A stretch of DNA of 64,000 bases from Apis mellifera (taxonomy: Eukaryota > Arthropoda > Insecta > Hymenoptera > Apidae). A program made the position numbers and the translations under genes. Of the stretch, positions 10,931 through 22,842 are shown one piece after another (positions within the stretch are counted from its first letter, which is position 1; every line of letters starts with the position of its first letter). Below the pieces are notes generated by a model. That model did not search any database. It saw only the letters and a list, made by a program, of their open reading frames with translations, and was not told where the DNA came from. The DNA is taken from contig NC_037652.1 in NCBI RefSeq assembly GCF_003254395.2, positions 8,668,501 through 8,732,500 on the forward strand, written 5' to 3'.

Positions 10931-13900
10931 TATCGGGGCCGAGCTAACAGCATCTTTCGAATTATCGAATATTCCCACGTTGCACCACGCGGTCCTTCCT
11001 TCGAACGCTAACCAAGATTCTCAATATCCATTTCCATGCTCCCATTACCATTAACGGCGGGGGTTGCAAAATCAATGAAGAACCGGTCCCACCTTTTTTC
11101 CCCTCAGACATTAGCAATCCTATTTATTCGCCTATTTATACGGTGGAGCAAGTGCTCGCCTCGCCTTCTCCCTCCTCTTCCTGCATATTGAATATCTCAC
11201 CAAGTTAACGTTCTTCTACTTATGTTAATTGAAAAGAACACGATCGACCGACCCTCGACATCCCTTCTTCCACTCCTTCACTTTCCCTGTCATGGGATAA
11301 AAATTGCCAATTTGCGCAATACTCCCTTTTCAAATTTATGCAAACGTCGATCTCCTCTCCAGAAAGAGAACAAGTCAATACGAAGGCGATACAAATACAA
11401 TGTTCTCTCCAACCATTCATAAAGCATCGTCAAATTGCAAATGTTTATAAGCATCGAGCAGTGAACAATTTCCAGAACGATGAGCTCGCTGCTGGAAGCT
11501 AGGATTCCTCCATCGATCGTCCGAAACCCGTTGTTCCCGGTTGAAAAGTCCTCTCGCCGCCTGCCGATAAACTATTCATGACAATTAGGGGGCCATATGA
11601 AACGCTACTCTCCATGCAAACGGTCCGACCGTTCCTCCTTACCTGCCCCCACTATCCCTTTCTCCCTCCCTTCCATTTCACTCGACTCCACTCTTGTCTG
11701 CCATTCTTCTTCACTCCCTCTATTTTCGACTCGATTAACTTCGTTCGTTCCCTCTTTCCTCGTCCACCACTCGCTCTAACAGGAGACGAAACCGTCCTCC
11801 CCTCTCTCCCTTCTCGAAACCGGGTTGGATTGTCACACCCCGCCGACCAGGAATTTCATCTAGCGCATAATTAATCTCGGCAATTACACAGCGGACAAGT
11901 ATAATTCCGTGGTAGCGGCGAGGCATCCGGCCGCGCCGCGATCAAAGCCGATGCTACAACGCTGCTGTGCAAACTCGAGCTTTCCTAACCTTCCTTCCGC
12001 GACGCCTTCCTTCCCTTCCCTCCTCTCCCCTCCACCGCGAAACGCGCGCACCACGCGAGTCGACGAAATTGCGCGCAAGCAAACTAAAGTAGACCGATCC
12101 ACGTGGCAACGTTGCGAGAAATGAAACGCGAAAACTTCTTTACCTTCTCTGTTGATTCGTGGCAATATTCTCGAAAGGGACAAGTTTCCGAAAGATGGAA
12201 TTTAATATTTGGTTCGTTGATTAAAGATGGGCGATGATCGTTGCAAGAATCTGTCGTCTCGAATCTTGTAATTCGGTGCAACAAGGATGTAGTTCTTGGT
12301 TTTGGAGAAGAGAGAGAGAGATGCTTGAAATTCGATTATACGCGACGATGTCGTTGCGCGATATTTTGCGTTTGAAGGTAGACAAATTTTTCGTGGAAAA
12401 ATGCTGGGTATATGGTATAAAAATGTCTTTCCTTTTTTTTGGGCGGAGGGAAGCTTTTTCGCGTACAAAACGCAAGATACGTCTAAAATATGAAAATGTA
12501 CTTTTTTTTTTTTAAAATAGTATCGTATATTTCTTCCCATGGAGATAAGTCCACGCAGAAATGTTATGCGTACAAAGGGTATTAAAGTAGGAATATTTGA
12601 AAAAATTGGTGGGATATTTCAAATTTTTGACGCGACGCCGTGTTGAAAATATGCAAATAACCGAGGATAATTTTTATTAATTTTTGTGTCGTCCGTTACC
12701 CGAGCAATTAATAATAAATTTCGCAATTTACCAAGTTTTAATGAAATTTAATAAAGGCTAATTGTGTTCGCGTTTTTTATTACCAGGTAGTAATCACCGT
12801 ATTTACCGCAATCCTAATAAATTAACTCTTAATTGAATCCACTTCGACTCGTACTTGGAACTAAAGTATCGATTAAGCGGTAGAATTGTTTTCTTGTGTG
12901 TCCGCCATTATCCCTGCTCGAATCGAAGTAACCGGAATTAATAAACGATCGTAACAAACTCCATCGTAAAATTCTATCGGTGGCGGAACAACGTTACGAA
13001 ACCGTTGTAAATTTCTATTATATTCTCGTAATTCATCAAATCATTGTACGATACGATTTCCAATTATAAATCCCGTAATTATCGCTATATGCTTTTTATC
13101 CATATCGGACTGGTTTCCGATTTATTTTATCGCATTTCATCTTTTTCGAGTAATCAATATAGATGCGAATCGATCGCGTGGAAAATAATCAGCTCCCTTC
13201 TCCCCTCCCCTCTCCCTCCGGGTAATAACTGAGAGTAAATTCGACACGTAGCGCGCGACGTAACAAACGGTGGCGATATCTGGTGAACAAAGATAAAAGC
13301 AGTACGCATCGATACACGTCCGGATCATCATCGTGTGTCATCGGAAAGTGGACAGTAATGCATAACGAGCAGAACGCGCGGTCAATTCCGTTATCGAAAC
13401 GGATGGCTTTATTAAACCCATTATTCACTGGTCGTAATTTATCACGATAACATTGCGTTTTAAGGATGATTATACGATGGTCAAGAAGGACGATGTGTAT
13501 CTGCCGATTACGCGTGCCCTCTGTTTGATCACGTGATCGATTGCTCGAGCGACGACAGCTTGTCGACCTTATTTTCCATACAAACAGTGAACACATTCGA
13601 CACTCGAAATGCATACCATCGCCATCGATACGTGGAGGATATATATATATATACACCGTGGAAAATTCCGTTATAGGATATCACGGTTTACCATCGACGA
13701 TTCGTCTTAGTCACGAGGAATCGAAAAAACATCGACAGCTCGCTCCTCTATTTTCTGCATTCGTTACGTGGCGAAACATAACCTTTCAACCTAGATGCTC
13801 GCACACTTTGACGGATTACAGGCCCGGTTTACACCGCTAAGCATCCAGCTGTTGTTATTCTACCCACGTATGTACGTTTAAATACTTGTACCGTGTTTGA

Positions 13901-16768
13901 TTACTGCGAATAATTTCTACTAGTTCCATTTATAAAGTAAACTTTCCTTGCCTGATTCGGCCGCCATTCGCGACAAATATTTCGCTCGGTCGGTATTTAT
14001 ATTATTCGTGAAAATAAAACTGGTGGAATAAATAATAAATTTAAGTTACGTTAAAAGTTAATGTTTTCTCGCTTCCTTTTATCACTCTTCGTATACAAAA
14101 TCGATCGGTGATAACATCGTTGCAAAGTTATTCGATAATTAGGTATCGAAGACACACCGTGGGATGAAACTTGGCGTGCATCGTGTGCAAAGGCAGCTTA
14201 ATATCGACGCGGCCGGATCTAAGAGCGAAGTTTCCTCTCTTCTCCGAGGGATTTTCTCAGCTTTGGAATATATAGTGGAGAGCTGTGTGTAAACGATCGC
14301 CGTGCCTCCGCGCGCCATATTAATAGGGCCATCTTCGTGGCCAGCTTAATATTGGATAGCGAAGCGCTTGGACCGTCCTTGGAAGCAGAAAACGATTTAT
14401 GGCCTCCACCGTTGGAGGATTTGTAAATAGAATCCTGCGCGGCCCGAGGACAGGCACGTGCTCGGCATAAGTCCGCCAAGAATATGAGAAGGATTTCTAT
14501 TCAATTGAATTTGTTGTTACAGCTTCTACCGATGCGAATTAAATTGAGAATGAACTGCATTACCTACCGTGAGTAAATCTACTCGATTTTGACGAAACTA
14601 TAGTTATTAATTATCGACCGAAAAAAAAAAAAAAAAAGAAAGAAAGAATCCACGTTCGTTGTATTTTCAGATGTAATAAGAGACTGATGAGAAGAAGAGA
14701 GAAGAGAAAGGTGAAAGCCGCAACTTTACAAAAGGGAGATTCATATTCCGGTCGGAGAAGCAGCGGCATTCGGAGCAGAAAATAAAATCTACGGGGGTCG
14801 GTCGGTCCACGGAAACGGACGTTGCATTCACGGGAACGTTTCTCGTTTTCGTCTCATAACTTCCTCCTTCCTGGACTCCTAACCGACTCTTTCCCCCGGC
14901 CGTGTCACATCGCTGACCCTTCCTGCACTTAGCCGGGCTCTAAACCAACCGGCAAACTTCGTGACGTGCATTTCAAATGCCGACCCCCGAAATTTTCTTT
15001 CGGTTACGCGCAATCGGATCTTCCTCTTACAAATTCGTCCTTAAATTCTCTTTCATTTTAAAGGACGCGCAGATTTCATATATCCTCGAGTATCAAAGCA
15101 ACTTTACTCTGAAACACACCGCAAATTTATAAATCCGTGAGTAATTTTATTTTTTTTTCTCAAAGCTTCGTTTTCAAGTATAAATGAAATTAGATAGGAA
15201 TCTCGTTCGTTTAAAAATACTTTTCCAGAAGATTGAATTTAAATAATAATTCATTTTTGAAAAATTTCAAAATTCTATTTCGATTATTTTTTACAGGTAA
15301 AATCAGTTGCTTGTGCCGCGATTTCGAAGACACTCTGTACATATATATACACGTATATATTTACGTGGAATGAAGAGGTGATTTGCAAAGCGACTATCAG
15401 GGAAACACAGCGTCTAACTATCGGCTAATCAGCCACCAAGTTGCTCGATGTAAGACGGAACGCCTCTTATCCGATGATCCGTCTTTCCTCGAGACATAAC
15501 AGGGGGCTAACTATGCCCGACTAAGCTTCCGTCACGTCGGATAGTGTGGTAAATCTTCCGGATTTATGTGCGCCATTGTCCACGGCCGCGCCGCTACTCG
15601 CCTTTTTGTCGCGATATAAACCCTCGAAGCTTGATCTTCTTGATCTTCTAACACGATAAACGAGGATTTCGAATTTGAAAGAAGGGAGAGTAATTAAAAT
15701 TATAATTTTAGAGAAGAGAAAAATAAAGCGATAATTATCTTCGTCCGTGACAAATATATGGGACAATGGGAAATATGACAAAATTCTATTTTATATATCT
15801 CAATATGGGTATTGTTGTGAAAACAATTAATCCTATTATCTGCTGATGAATTTATCAATATACATACTCGATAATTGCAAATACGATATTTGCATTCAAG
15901 CTGACATTTGATACTTTGCGACAAAGGCAATTTAATAATAATTTATATTCGTCTCTCACCAGCGAAATACATATATTTCTATCGTGTGTCAATAATAATA
16001 ATTTCTCGTCGATAAATCTTGACGAGATTATTACGAAATATCAGTTAATAAATTTTTCTTTTTTTTTTTTATTCGAGCTTTACCAATTCCTTTTTACTTT
16101 TAACGATGTAACAGCGTGATCGTCGATCGAAGATGAGAAATTCTCATCTCTCCACACGTCGGTCTGTAATCGTAAGAGTTACGGACGAAATTACGAAATT
16201 TTAAAAGGCAATAATTTACGAGAGAATAAACATGGTTAATACGTAGAGAGTAGAGAGTAACCCAGGTCTGGCTCGAAACACCACAATCTCGTTATATACC
16301 GAGAGAGGGCTACTGTGGCCCCGCAGTAACCGCCTTGTTCCCAAGTTTATATACGTAAGAACCCGGTTAACCCGTTTCGAACGAGTTACAAGCAAACAAT
16401 TCGTGCCACTCGTTTAAAAGATAATAAGATAATTTCGTTACGAAATTATCGGGATAAATAAATTGTTCGTCTTGGTTTGGTATATATATAATCGCAGGAA
16501 GATCGTTTTCTGAGTGAAGACGAAATATCGGAAGGAAAGTTTCGGAGGTAATCTTGTAAATAGGTTGAAACGCTTCTTGCCTGTGTTCCTGTTCTCCCTC
16601 CATCGTACTTCAACCTTATAGTATTATCCAAAGTGTTGCTTCAGAGCTTAGAAATAAAGCTGCGAAGTTTATCAAGAGAGGGGAGAGGATATCCTTTGTG
16701 TCGAGGAAAAATTGTGCGGCGATGCCGCGTGAACAAGTTTGAAACTCAACTGCTGGGATACTACTTAC
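10931..16768. other. No exon found; probably intron 3' of the CUB exon
   Basis: If the CUB gene continues leftward, this is its next intron. I looked on the minus strand for the missing half of the CUB domain (third and fourth Cys, an acidic Ca-site motif, an aromatic strand end) and did not find it. Moderately GC-rich unique patches at 11480-12120, 14140-14480 and 14690-15010 have open frames but no family resemblance. The 12-bp palindrome GATCACGTGATC lies at 13527-13538. Confidence 0.5.
13527..13538. promoter_or_regulatory. Palindromic E-box (TCACGTGA core)
   Basis: GATCACGTGATC is a perfect 12-bp palindrome with a CACGTG core, the class bound by bHLH-zip factors such as USF, Max or MiT/TFE. 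A TCACGTGA core also occurs near 2259-2266. There is no promoter context, so this is a motif match only. Confidence 0.25.
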
Positions 16769-16949
16769 TCTGATCGAGCGCGACGGATATTGAAGTGGTG
16801 AAACGTCAGCTTGACGATTTCGTCGGGTTGACCGATGAACGTGTAAAGGAGGCAATCGATATTCGACGGATATGGCTTTGGATAATAAGGCGATGTGAAC
16901 GTGCCACCTTGGGGTCTGTCCGAGCTGCTGTAGACGACGCAAGAGCAAC
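16769..16949 (-). CDS. Internal exon: first half of a CUB domain (SOL-1-like)
   Basis: This 181-base minus-strand exon has phase-1 entry, 59 full codons, and two bases of a codon at its end. The acceptor is TTTGTTACAG just before 16949, with a good branch-point candidate (CATTAAC, adenine near 16973) about 23 nt upstream. The donor GA|GTAAGTAG follows 16769. The translation begins with a GCSC cysteine cluster, then the CUB signature GGTFTSPYYPKPYPSNIDC, LLYTFIGQPDEIVKLTFHHF and a charged end RRARSE. The SPxYPxxYPxxxxC pattern and the hydrophobic beta-strand spacing are diagnostic of CUB domains, which are extracellular protein-interaction modules. Only about half a domain (~60 of ~110 residues) is here; the third and fourth cysteines must be in a following exon. 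The NIDCLLYTF wording resembles insect 'suppressor of lurcher protein 1'-like proteins, which in the nematode work with AMPA-type glutamate receptors. That gene name is my recollection, not a search result. Confidence 0.85.
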
Positions 16950-16994
16950 CTGTAACAAATCGCAATACCATGTTAATGTAATAACATCAGACCG

Positions 16995-18255
16995 AGCGAT
17001 TTTATATTTTGAACTTTGAACTTTGGACTTTAGACTTTGGATTTTATATTTTGAACTTTGGATTTTAGACTTTAGATTTTATATTTTGGACTTTGGACTC
17101 TGGACTTTAAACTTTGGACTTTAGATTTTATATTTTGGACTTTGGACTTTGGATTTTATATTTTGGACGTTGGATTTTGGACTTTAGATTTTGAATTTTA
17201 TATTTTGGACTTTGGATTTTGGACTTTGAACTTTGGATTTTCGATTTTATATTTTGATCTTTGGATTTTGGATTTTAAACTTTGGACTTTAGACTTTGGA
17301 TTTTATATTTTGAACTTTGGACTTTAGACTTTGGATTTTATATTTTGGACTTTGGACTCTGGACTTTAAACTTTGGACTTTAGATTTTATATTTTGGACT
17401 TTGGACTTTGGACTTTGGATTTTATATTTTGGACGTTGGATTTTGGACTTTAGATTTTGAATTTTATATTTTGGACTTTGGATTTTGGACTTTGAACTTT
17501 GGATTTTCGATTTTATATTTTGATCTTTGGATTTTGGATTTTAAACTTTGGACTTTAGACTTTGGATTTTATATTTTGGACTTTGGATTTTGGATTTTGA
17601 ACTTGGATTTTGAATTTTGGACTTTGAACTTAGATTTTAAATTTTGGACTTTGGATTTTAAACTTTAAATTTTGGATTTTGGACTTTGATCTTCGATTTT
17701 AAATTTTGGACTTTGGATTTTGGATTTGAATTTTGGACTTTGACTTTGGATTTAACATTTTAATCTCGGACTTGATTCTAAATTCTGAATTCTGCATTCC
17801 GAATTCTGGATTTTGAATTCTAGATTACGGATCCTAGATTCTGGATTCTGAATTTTGGATTCTGGATTTTGGATTTTGGATTCTGGATTCTAGATAATGG
17901 ATCCTGGATTCTGAATTCTCAATTCTGGATTCTAGATTATGGATTCTGGATTCTGGATTTTGGATTTTGGATTCTGGATTCTAGATTATGGATCCTGGAT
18001 TCTGAATTCTGAATTCTCGATTTTGGATTCTAGATTATGGATCCTGAATTGTGGATTCTGAATTTTGAATTCTCGATTCTGGATTCTAGATTATGGATTC
18101 TGGATTCTGGATTCTAGATTATGGATCCTGAATCGTGGATTCTGAATTCTGAATTTTCGATTCTAGATTCTGAATTTTGGATTCTAGATTCTAGATTCTA
18201 GATTCTGGATTCTGGATTCTGGATTTTAGGTTCTGGATTCTGTATTCTGAAATAC
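16995..18255. repeat. Degenerate 7-bp array, locus 2
   Basis: The left part (to about 17750) is TTTGGAC, TTTGGAT and TTTATAT heptamers. The right part drifts to ATTCTGG, ATTCTGA and ATTCTAG heptamers. It opens with the same AGCGATTTTATATTTTG as the 8.5 kb array. A 266-bp segment (38 x 7) is duplicated in tandem: the sequence around 17142-17327 recurs at 17408-17593. Because 7 is not a multiple of 3, the array can be open in a frame and would give a 7-residue repeat such as LDFGFWT, which is not evidence for a protein. Confidence 0.9.
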
Positions 18256-19738
18256 TGAAACTCGACGAATTGTAAAAAGCTGTAAACATGAGTGATCAGA
18301 CACAGAGATTGGTTTGGAAGGATAATGAAATCCATATCCATATCCGATCTTACGTCCGATCTCCGACGAAACTTTTCTTATTTCCAAAATGAACTCGTCA
18401 CGTTCTCTCATCGATCTTATTCCCCCCGTCCCACACAAGTCCCTCGTATCGATCCCGCGTCAATCTCGAGGAATCAAATTAAAGTTTGACTTTTCTGCGA
18501 GGGAAGGTACCGCAACTTTCTTGCCAAACTTTCAGCGAACGAAATCACCGATTGCCGAAGACCAATGGATCCTTGATGCTTAACGTTCGATCGTTAAGAA
18601 AAAAATGGCGATATCACGTTTTCCACAGATTTTACGCGTTCGATCGACATTTAAATCCTTTGCGACCAACGAAAGAATTCCTCCTTATACCCTTCAAAGC
18701 GGATAGCTCTATATCGAAACAAGGATTTAATTTCCATTCCATTCTCTTCTCAACCGATCTAAAATGTTTCAAGGGCATTTTACTCTTTGTCACGGAGGAA
18801 GGAAGGAGGAGGATCGCGAAGGAACGCGGAAAATCCTGCTCGAGTATAAAAAAGAAAAGATCAAACGACCTGACGATCTTCTTTCTCCCCCTTTTTTCAA
18901 AATATCACGAATAACGAAACTATAATTGTAACCAATAATAAAAATCTACGATATTTATAACCTCACAATATATAATATATCAAAATGTACGAGAAATGTA
19001 CTTTTTCTTCTTCAAATCATTTCTCCTCGAATGGCGCGTGATTTTAACCTTCACTTAAAAGAAAAAAGTAATATCGATATAGCAATAATAAATCGAATCG
19101 TTCATCTCGCTCCACGCAATAATTCCGATCCCACCTCTCCCTTCCTTGAAACGTTTAAAAAGCCAACAATCCCCTCTCTCTCTCTCTTTTTCTATCTATC
19201 TATCTATCTATCTCTATCTCTCTCTCTCTCTCTTCTACATTAACCACTCGACGATATTCCCCCCCCCCCCTTCATTCTGTCCATCGATTTTTGCCGATAT
19301 AAGATATTTATCGGATAAAGCAGAGAAACCCTATCAAGGTTATAAAACTGTAGATACATCGAACGATCGACGTACGAAATGTGGGTCATTCACGAGCCCA
19401 GCTCGTCGATACGGCGCGGCAATAATTTATCCGCAACAATATCGCCGACCTTCCCCTCCGCCCCCCTCCGATTAGTTCGCGCCGAGGGGATCGGAGAGGA
19501 GCGCAGTTCCGTTGATTATTTCCGTGGAACGTGATCCATTGACGGGGCGCGTTCGTACGACTAATCAGGGCGAGACGATTTATAAGAACGCCGGCCCTAA
19601 ACGACCGATCCATCGCTCGAGAGAAGCCGAACGAACAGGATTCTCTCTGTTCGTCGCGAGAATTAATCGCGCCTCCGCGTGGCTTCCAAGCTTTGCTAAA
19701 TTATCTGAAAGAGAAAGAGAGAGAGAGAGAGAGAAATA
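18256..19738. other. No gene seen; CT/CTAT microsatellite
   Basis: Open frames on both strands at 18226-18914 resemble no family. A (CT)n/(CTAT)n tract covers about 19165-19235 and a short GA tract lies just before the mariner at 19708-19734. Confidence 0.5.
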
Positions 19739-20678
19739 TTGGGTTGGCAACTAAGTAATTGCGGACTTCAGTTGAAGTTGATGACGACAAGTAATCAAAG
19801 CAATAATCGATTCGGATCGTCACAGTACAACTCGTGAGATTGCGGAGAAGCTTCGTGTATCGCATACATGCATCGAAAACCGCTTAAAACAACTTGGCTA
19901 CGTTCGAAAACTCGATACATGGGTTCCTCGCGAACTGAAAGAAAAGCATTTAACGCAACGCGTTAACAGCTGCGATTTGCTAAAGAAACGTAATGAAAAT
20001 GATCCATTTTTAAAACGACCGATAACTGGCGATGAAAAATGGGTTGTTTACGACAATATCGAGCGGAAAAGATGGTGGAGCAGGCCACGTGAACCAGCTC
20101 GAACAACATCAAAAGCTGGTATTCGTCGAAAGAAGGTTTTGTTATCAGTTTGGTGGGATTACGAAGGAATTGTCTATTTTGAACTCTTATCATCCAACCG
20201 AACGATCAATTCTGTTGTCTACATTAAACAACTAACGAAATTAAACAATGCGGTTGAAGAAAAGCGGCCTGAATTGACAAATCGAAAAGGTGTTGTATTC
20301 CATCGTGACGATGCAAGGCCACGCGCATCTTTGGTCACTCGGCAAAAATTATTGGAGCTTGGTTTGGGATGTTTTGCCACATCCACCATATTGTCCTGAC
20401 CTTGCACCATCCGATTACTTTTTGTTTCGATCTTTACAAAACTCCTCGAATGGTAAAAATTTCAATAACGATGATGATATCAAATCGTACCTGATTCAGT
20501 TTTTTGCTAATAAAAACCACAAGTTTTACGAACGTGAGATTATGATGCTGCCTGAAAGATGGCAAAAGGTGATTGATCAAAATGGGCAACACATTACAGA
20601 GTAAAGTTATTTAGTTCCATGAAAAAATTGTCTTTGATTTTCTAAAAAAAATCCGCAATTACTTAGTTGCCAACCCAA
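19739..20678 (+). mobile_element. Mariner element copy 1 (mellifera-type), 940 bp
   Basis: Terminal inverted repeats of about 27 bp begin TTGGGTTGGCAAC and close with its reverse complement. The element is flanked by TA dinucleotides (19737-19738 and 20679-20680), the mariner target duplication. It is shorter than a full mariner (~1.25-1.3 kb) because the 5' region and the start of the transposase are deleted. It lies inside the inferred CUB-gene intron, antisense to that gene. Confidence 0.95.
19766..20604 (+). pseudogene. Mariner transposase remnant, copy 1
   Basis: A DD34D mariner transposase lacking about the first 70-80 residues: sequence resumes right after the terminal repeat at VEVDDD, so the first helix-turn-helix is gone. 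A DDK-stop occurs near 19790. The frame from 19977 runs through TGDEKW (first catalytic Asp, residue 19 of that frame) and HRDDARPR (second Asp, residue 111; relatives usually have DNARPH). One extra T near 20363-20365 then shifts the frame. The rest is read in the 20290-20604 frame: WDVLPHPPYCPDLAPSDYF, with the third Asp 34 residues after the second once the shift is discounted, and a C-terminal end ERWQKVIDQNGQHITE. It cannot make active transposase. Confidence 0.92.
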
Positions 20679-21529
20679 TATTATTGGAAGATTAAAGAGT
20701 TTTTAATTCCTCTTTTTAAACCATTCTAGGGTTAATAGGAATTGCGCGTATCCGTTCTCCTTTATTTTCCATTTTGTACACTCCTCGCCGTTTTTTTCTT
20801 TATTCTCTCGTTTCCTCCATTCTCCTTTCCTTTCGCTGAAAACTCGTACGGAACGGAGCCGATTGTATCATACGAACGCAACGGTGGGGATTTATATCGA
20901 CTTCCGTCCTCTATCTATCCGAATTCTTCTTTTAACTCTTCTTACGAAACTTTTTCCTCGAGGAAAAAGGAGTTTCGAGGAATTTAAAAATTCCGAATCG
21001 TATGCTTTCTCCTTATCTTTCACGACAAAAGGAAGGGGAGAGGAGGCTTAATTGCTCACTTTTTTCTAGCAAGCCGGGAGTAAAATCTGGCGGGGAGATC
21101 ATTGTTCGGTCACGTTCGCCGACTCGAGGATCCTCCTCGCCACGGGGTTTATTTATAAACGGAATGGACGAAAACTGGGCCGCTTCTTTCACGAGGGAAT
21201 ATAATTATCCTTGCAAATTGATCGCAGATAAAGAATAACACGCTTGAAATTCATCTGAAAAAAGCACGTGAAATATAAAAATAAATCTATCGAAAAACGC
21301 TTCCTTCGAGCCGTATGCACAGATGAATCATCTTAATCCTGGCGAGTTACGTTGAAGCGAGTGAGTCTTTTCACTGCTCGACTCCTCTCCTTTAGTAATT
21401 TAGGACGCGACGGAGTCGAAATCTCGTTCAGCCGCTCTATCGAGTGTACTTGTACCGATGTTTCAGTGATGCTCGCAAGAATAATGTCTCCATCGTTATT
21501 ATCCGCAATATACAAATATCTATAATAGT
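20679..21529. other. No gene seen; 18-bp palindrome
   Basis: Overlapping frames have no recognisable family. TTTTTCCTCGAGGAAAAA at 20951-20968 is a perfect 18-bp palindrome. Confidence 0.5.
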
Positions 21530-21930
21530 AATTGACAATAATTTTTGTGCTAGTACAATTAAAAAAGGAATCAAATGAAAATTCGTATCGAAAATTTAGT
21601 ATTCAACTTCTTCTATTATTTTTTAATTTATTTTATGCTAGTACACAAGTTTAATAAATTAATACAATTTAATAATTTTTATGTTAGTACAATTAAAGAA
21701 AAAATGAAATAGTATCGAAAATTTAATATTCAACTTCTTCTAAGAATTTCAGTTGCAAATGCTTTAATACAATTAAATAATTTATTTTATTTAATTGTAG
21801 CTAGTACACAAGTTTAATACAATTTAATAATTTTTATGCTAGTACAATTAAAGAAAGAATGAAATAGTATCGAAAATTTAGTATTCAACTTCTAAGAATT
21901 TCAGTTGTAAATGCTTTAATACAGTTTACG
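21530..21930. repeat. AT-rich short tandem array
   Basis: Three diverged units repeat TGCTAGTACAATTAAAGAAA, GTATCGAAAATTTAGTATTC, AACTTCT and AAGAATTTCAGTTG. They are separated by AATAATTTTTAT stretches. It is noncoding. Confidence 0.75.
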
Positions 21931-22842
21931 AAATTGCAACAAAAAAAAATATATAAAAATTGGAAGATTTAGAGAATTATCAAAGTTATTAAGATTACCT
22001 TGTCAAAATCTTGAAATCAAAATTCGGAATCGTTAACATAATATCGCTAATATTGTTCATAAAAATAATTCTGTATTAGACATGTGCACAATGCAAATTT
22101 ATATTTATTATATTAAATTATATTATATTAAATTATTCGGATAAAAACAAAAGAACGGATCACAACTTTTGCTGTCACTCGAAATGGGCAGTGAACGCGT
22201 CAAGAAGCGCAGCTGGTGGCTCTCTATCCCTAATATCTATATCCCTTCTTTTCCGGCAGATCCCACGAGCATTGTCGAGAGTTGGAGAAGCCTCGAATCG
22301 CAAGGCGACTCGATAAGTTGGGCAAAGATCTCGATAGACTCGACCCGACCCGACTCGGTACACGGTTACGTTACGAGACCTGGCCCGCCGTATTATCCAC
22401 CACCACCGTGCCGGATGACGCGGTGGAAACACTAGAAATCACTTAGCGTTCGGCTGGATGTTGACTTTTCACGATTGTCGCGCGCCGCAAGCTGTCGAGT
22501 TATCCCACCAAGCTCGCGAAATCACGCTGGAAACACACCGTGATCCTCTCGTCGCCGTTACGTTACAAGCGTGTGTATAGAAAGAGAGAGAGAGGGAGAA
22601 GAGGGGAAAAAGTTGGCGCGATGGAGTCGGCTTATCTGTATCTTGGCTGGGTCGAGATGTGCAGCCAACCCGGAGACTTCCCTCGCACGCGCGCTCTTCT
22701 TAGATCACGCGATTACGATACACAGGACACGGAAAGAGGCTTCCGTTAAAACAGGCTTCCGAGGGATGAAAAGGAAGAGAATTCGTCCTTTGTCTCGTGT
22801 CGTATACGAGGTATCTGGACGAGATGCGTTTAAAATGACGAT
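21931..22842. other. No gene seen
   Basis: AT-rich DNA (to 22150) gives way to a GC-richer block (22170-22600) with GTTACGTTAC at 22365 and 22558. Frames on both strands overlap and match no family. This could be a regulatory patch in the intron, but nothing decides it. Confidence 0.4.

Noticed and set aside
10931..16768. Second half of the CUB domain
   Set aside because: I scanned the minus strand for the missing cysteines and acidic motif and found no exon with matching phase; it is probably left of the window.
17142..17668. Repetitive protein with LDFGFWT-type repeats
   Set aside because: It is the 7-bp DNA repeat read as 21-bp codon blocks; the third-base pattern shows no coding constraint and the frame is not kept across the array.
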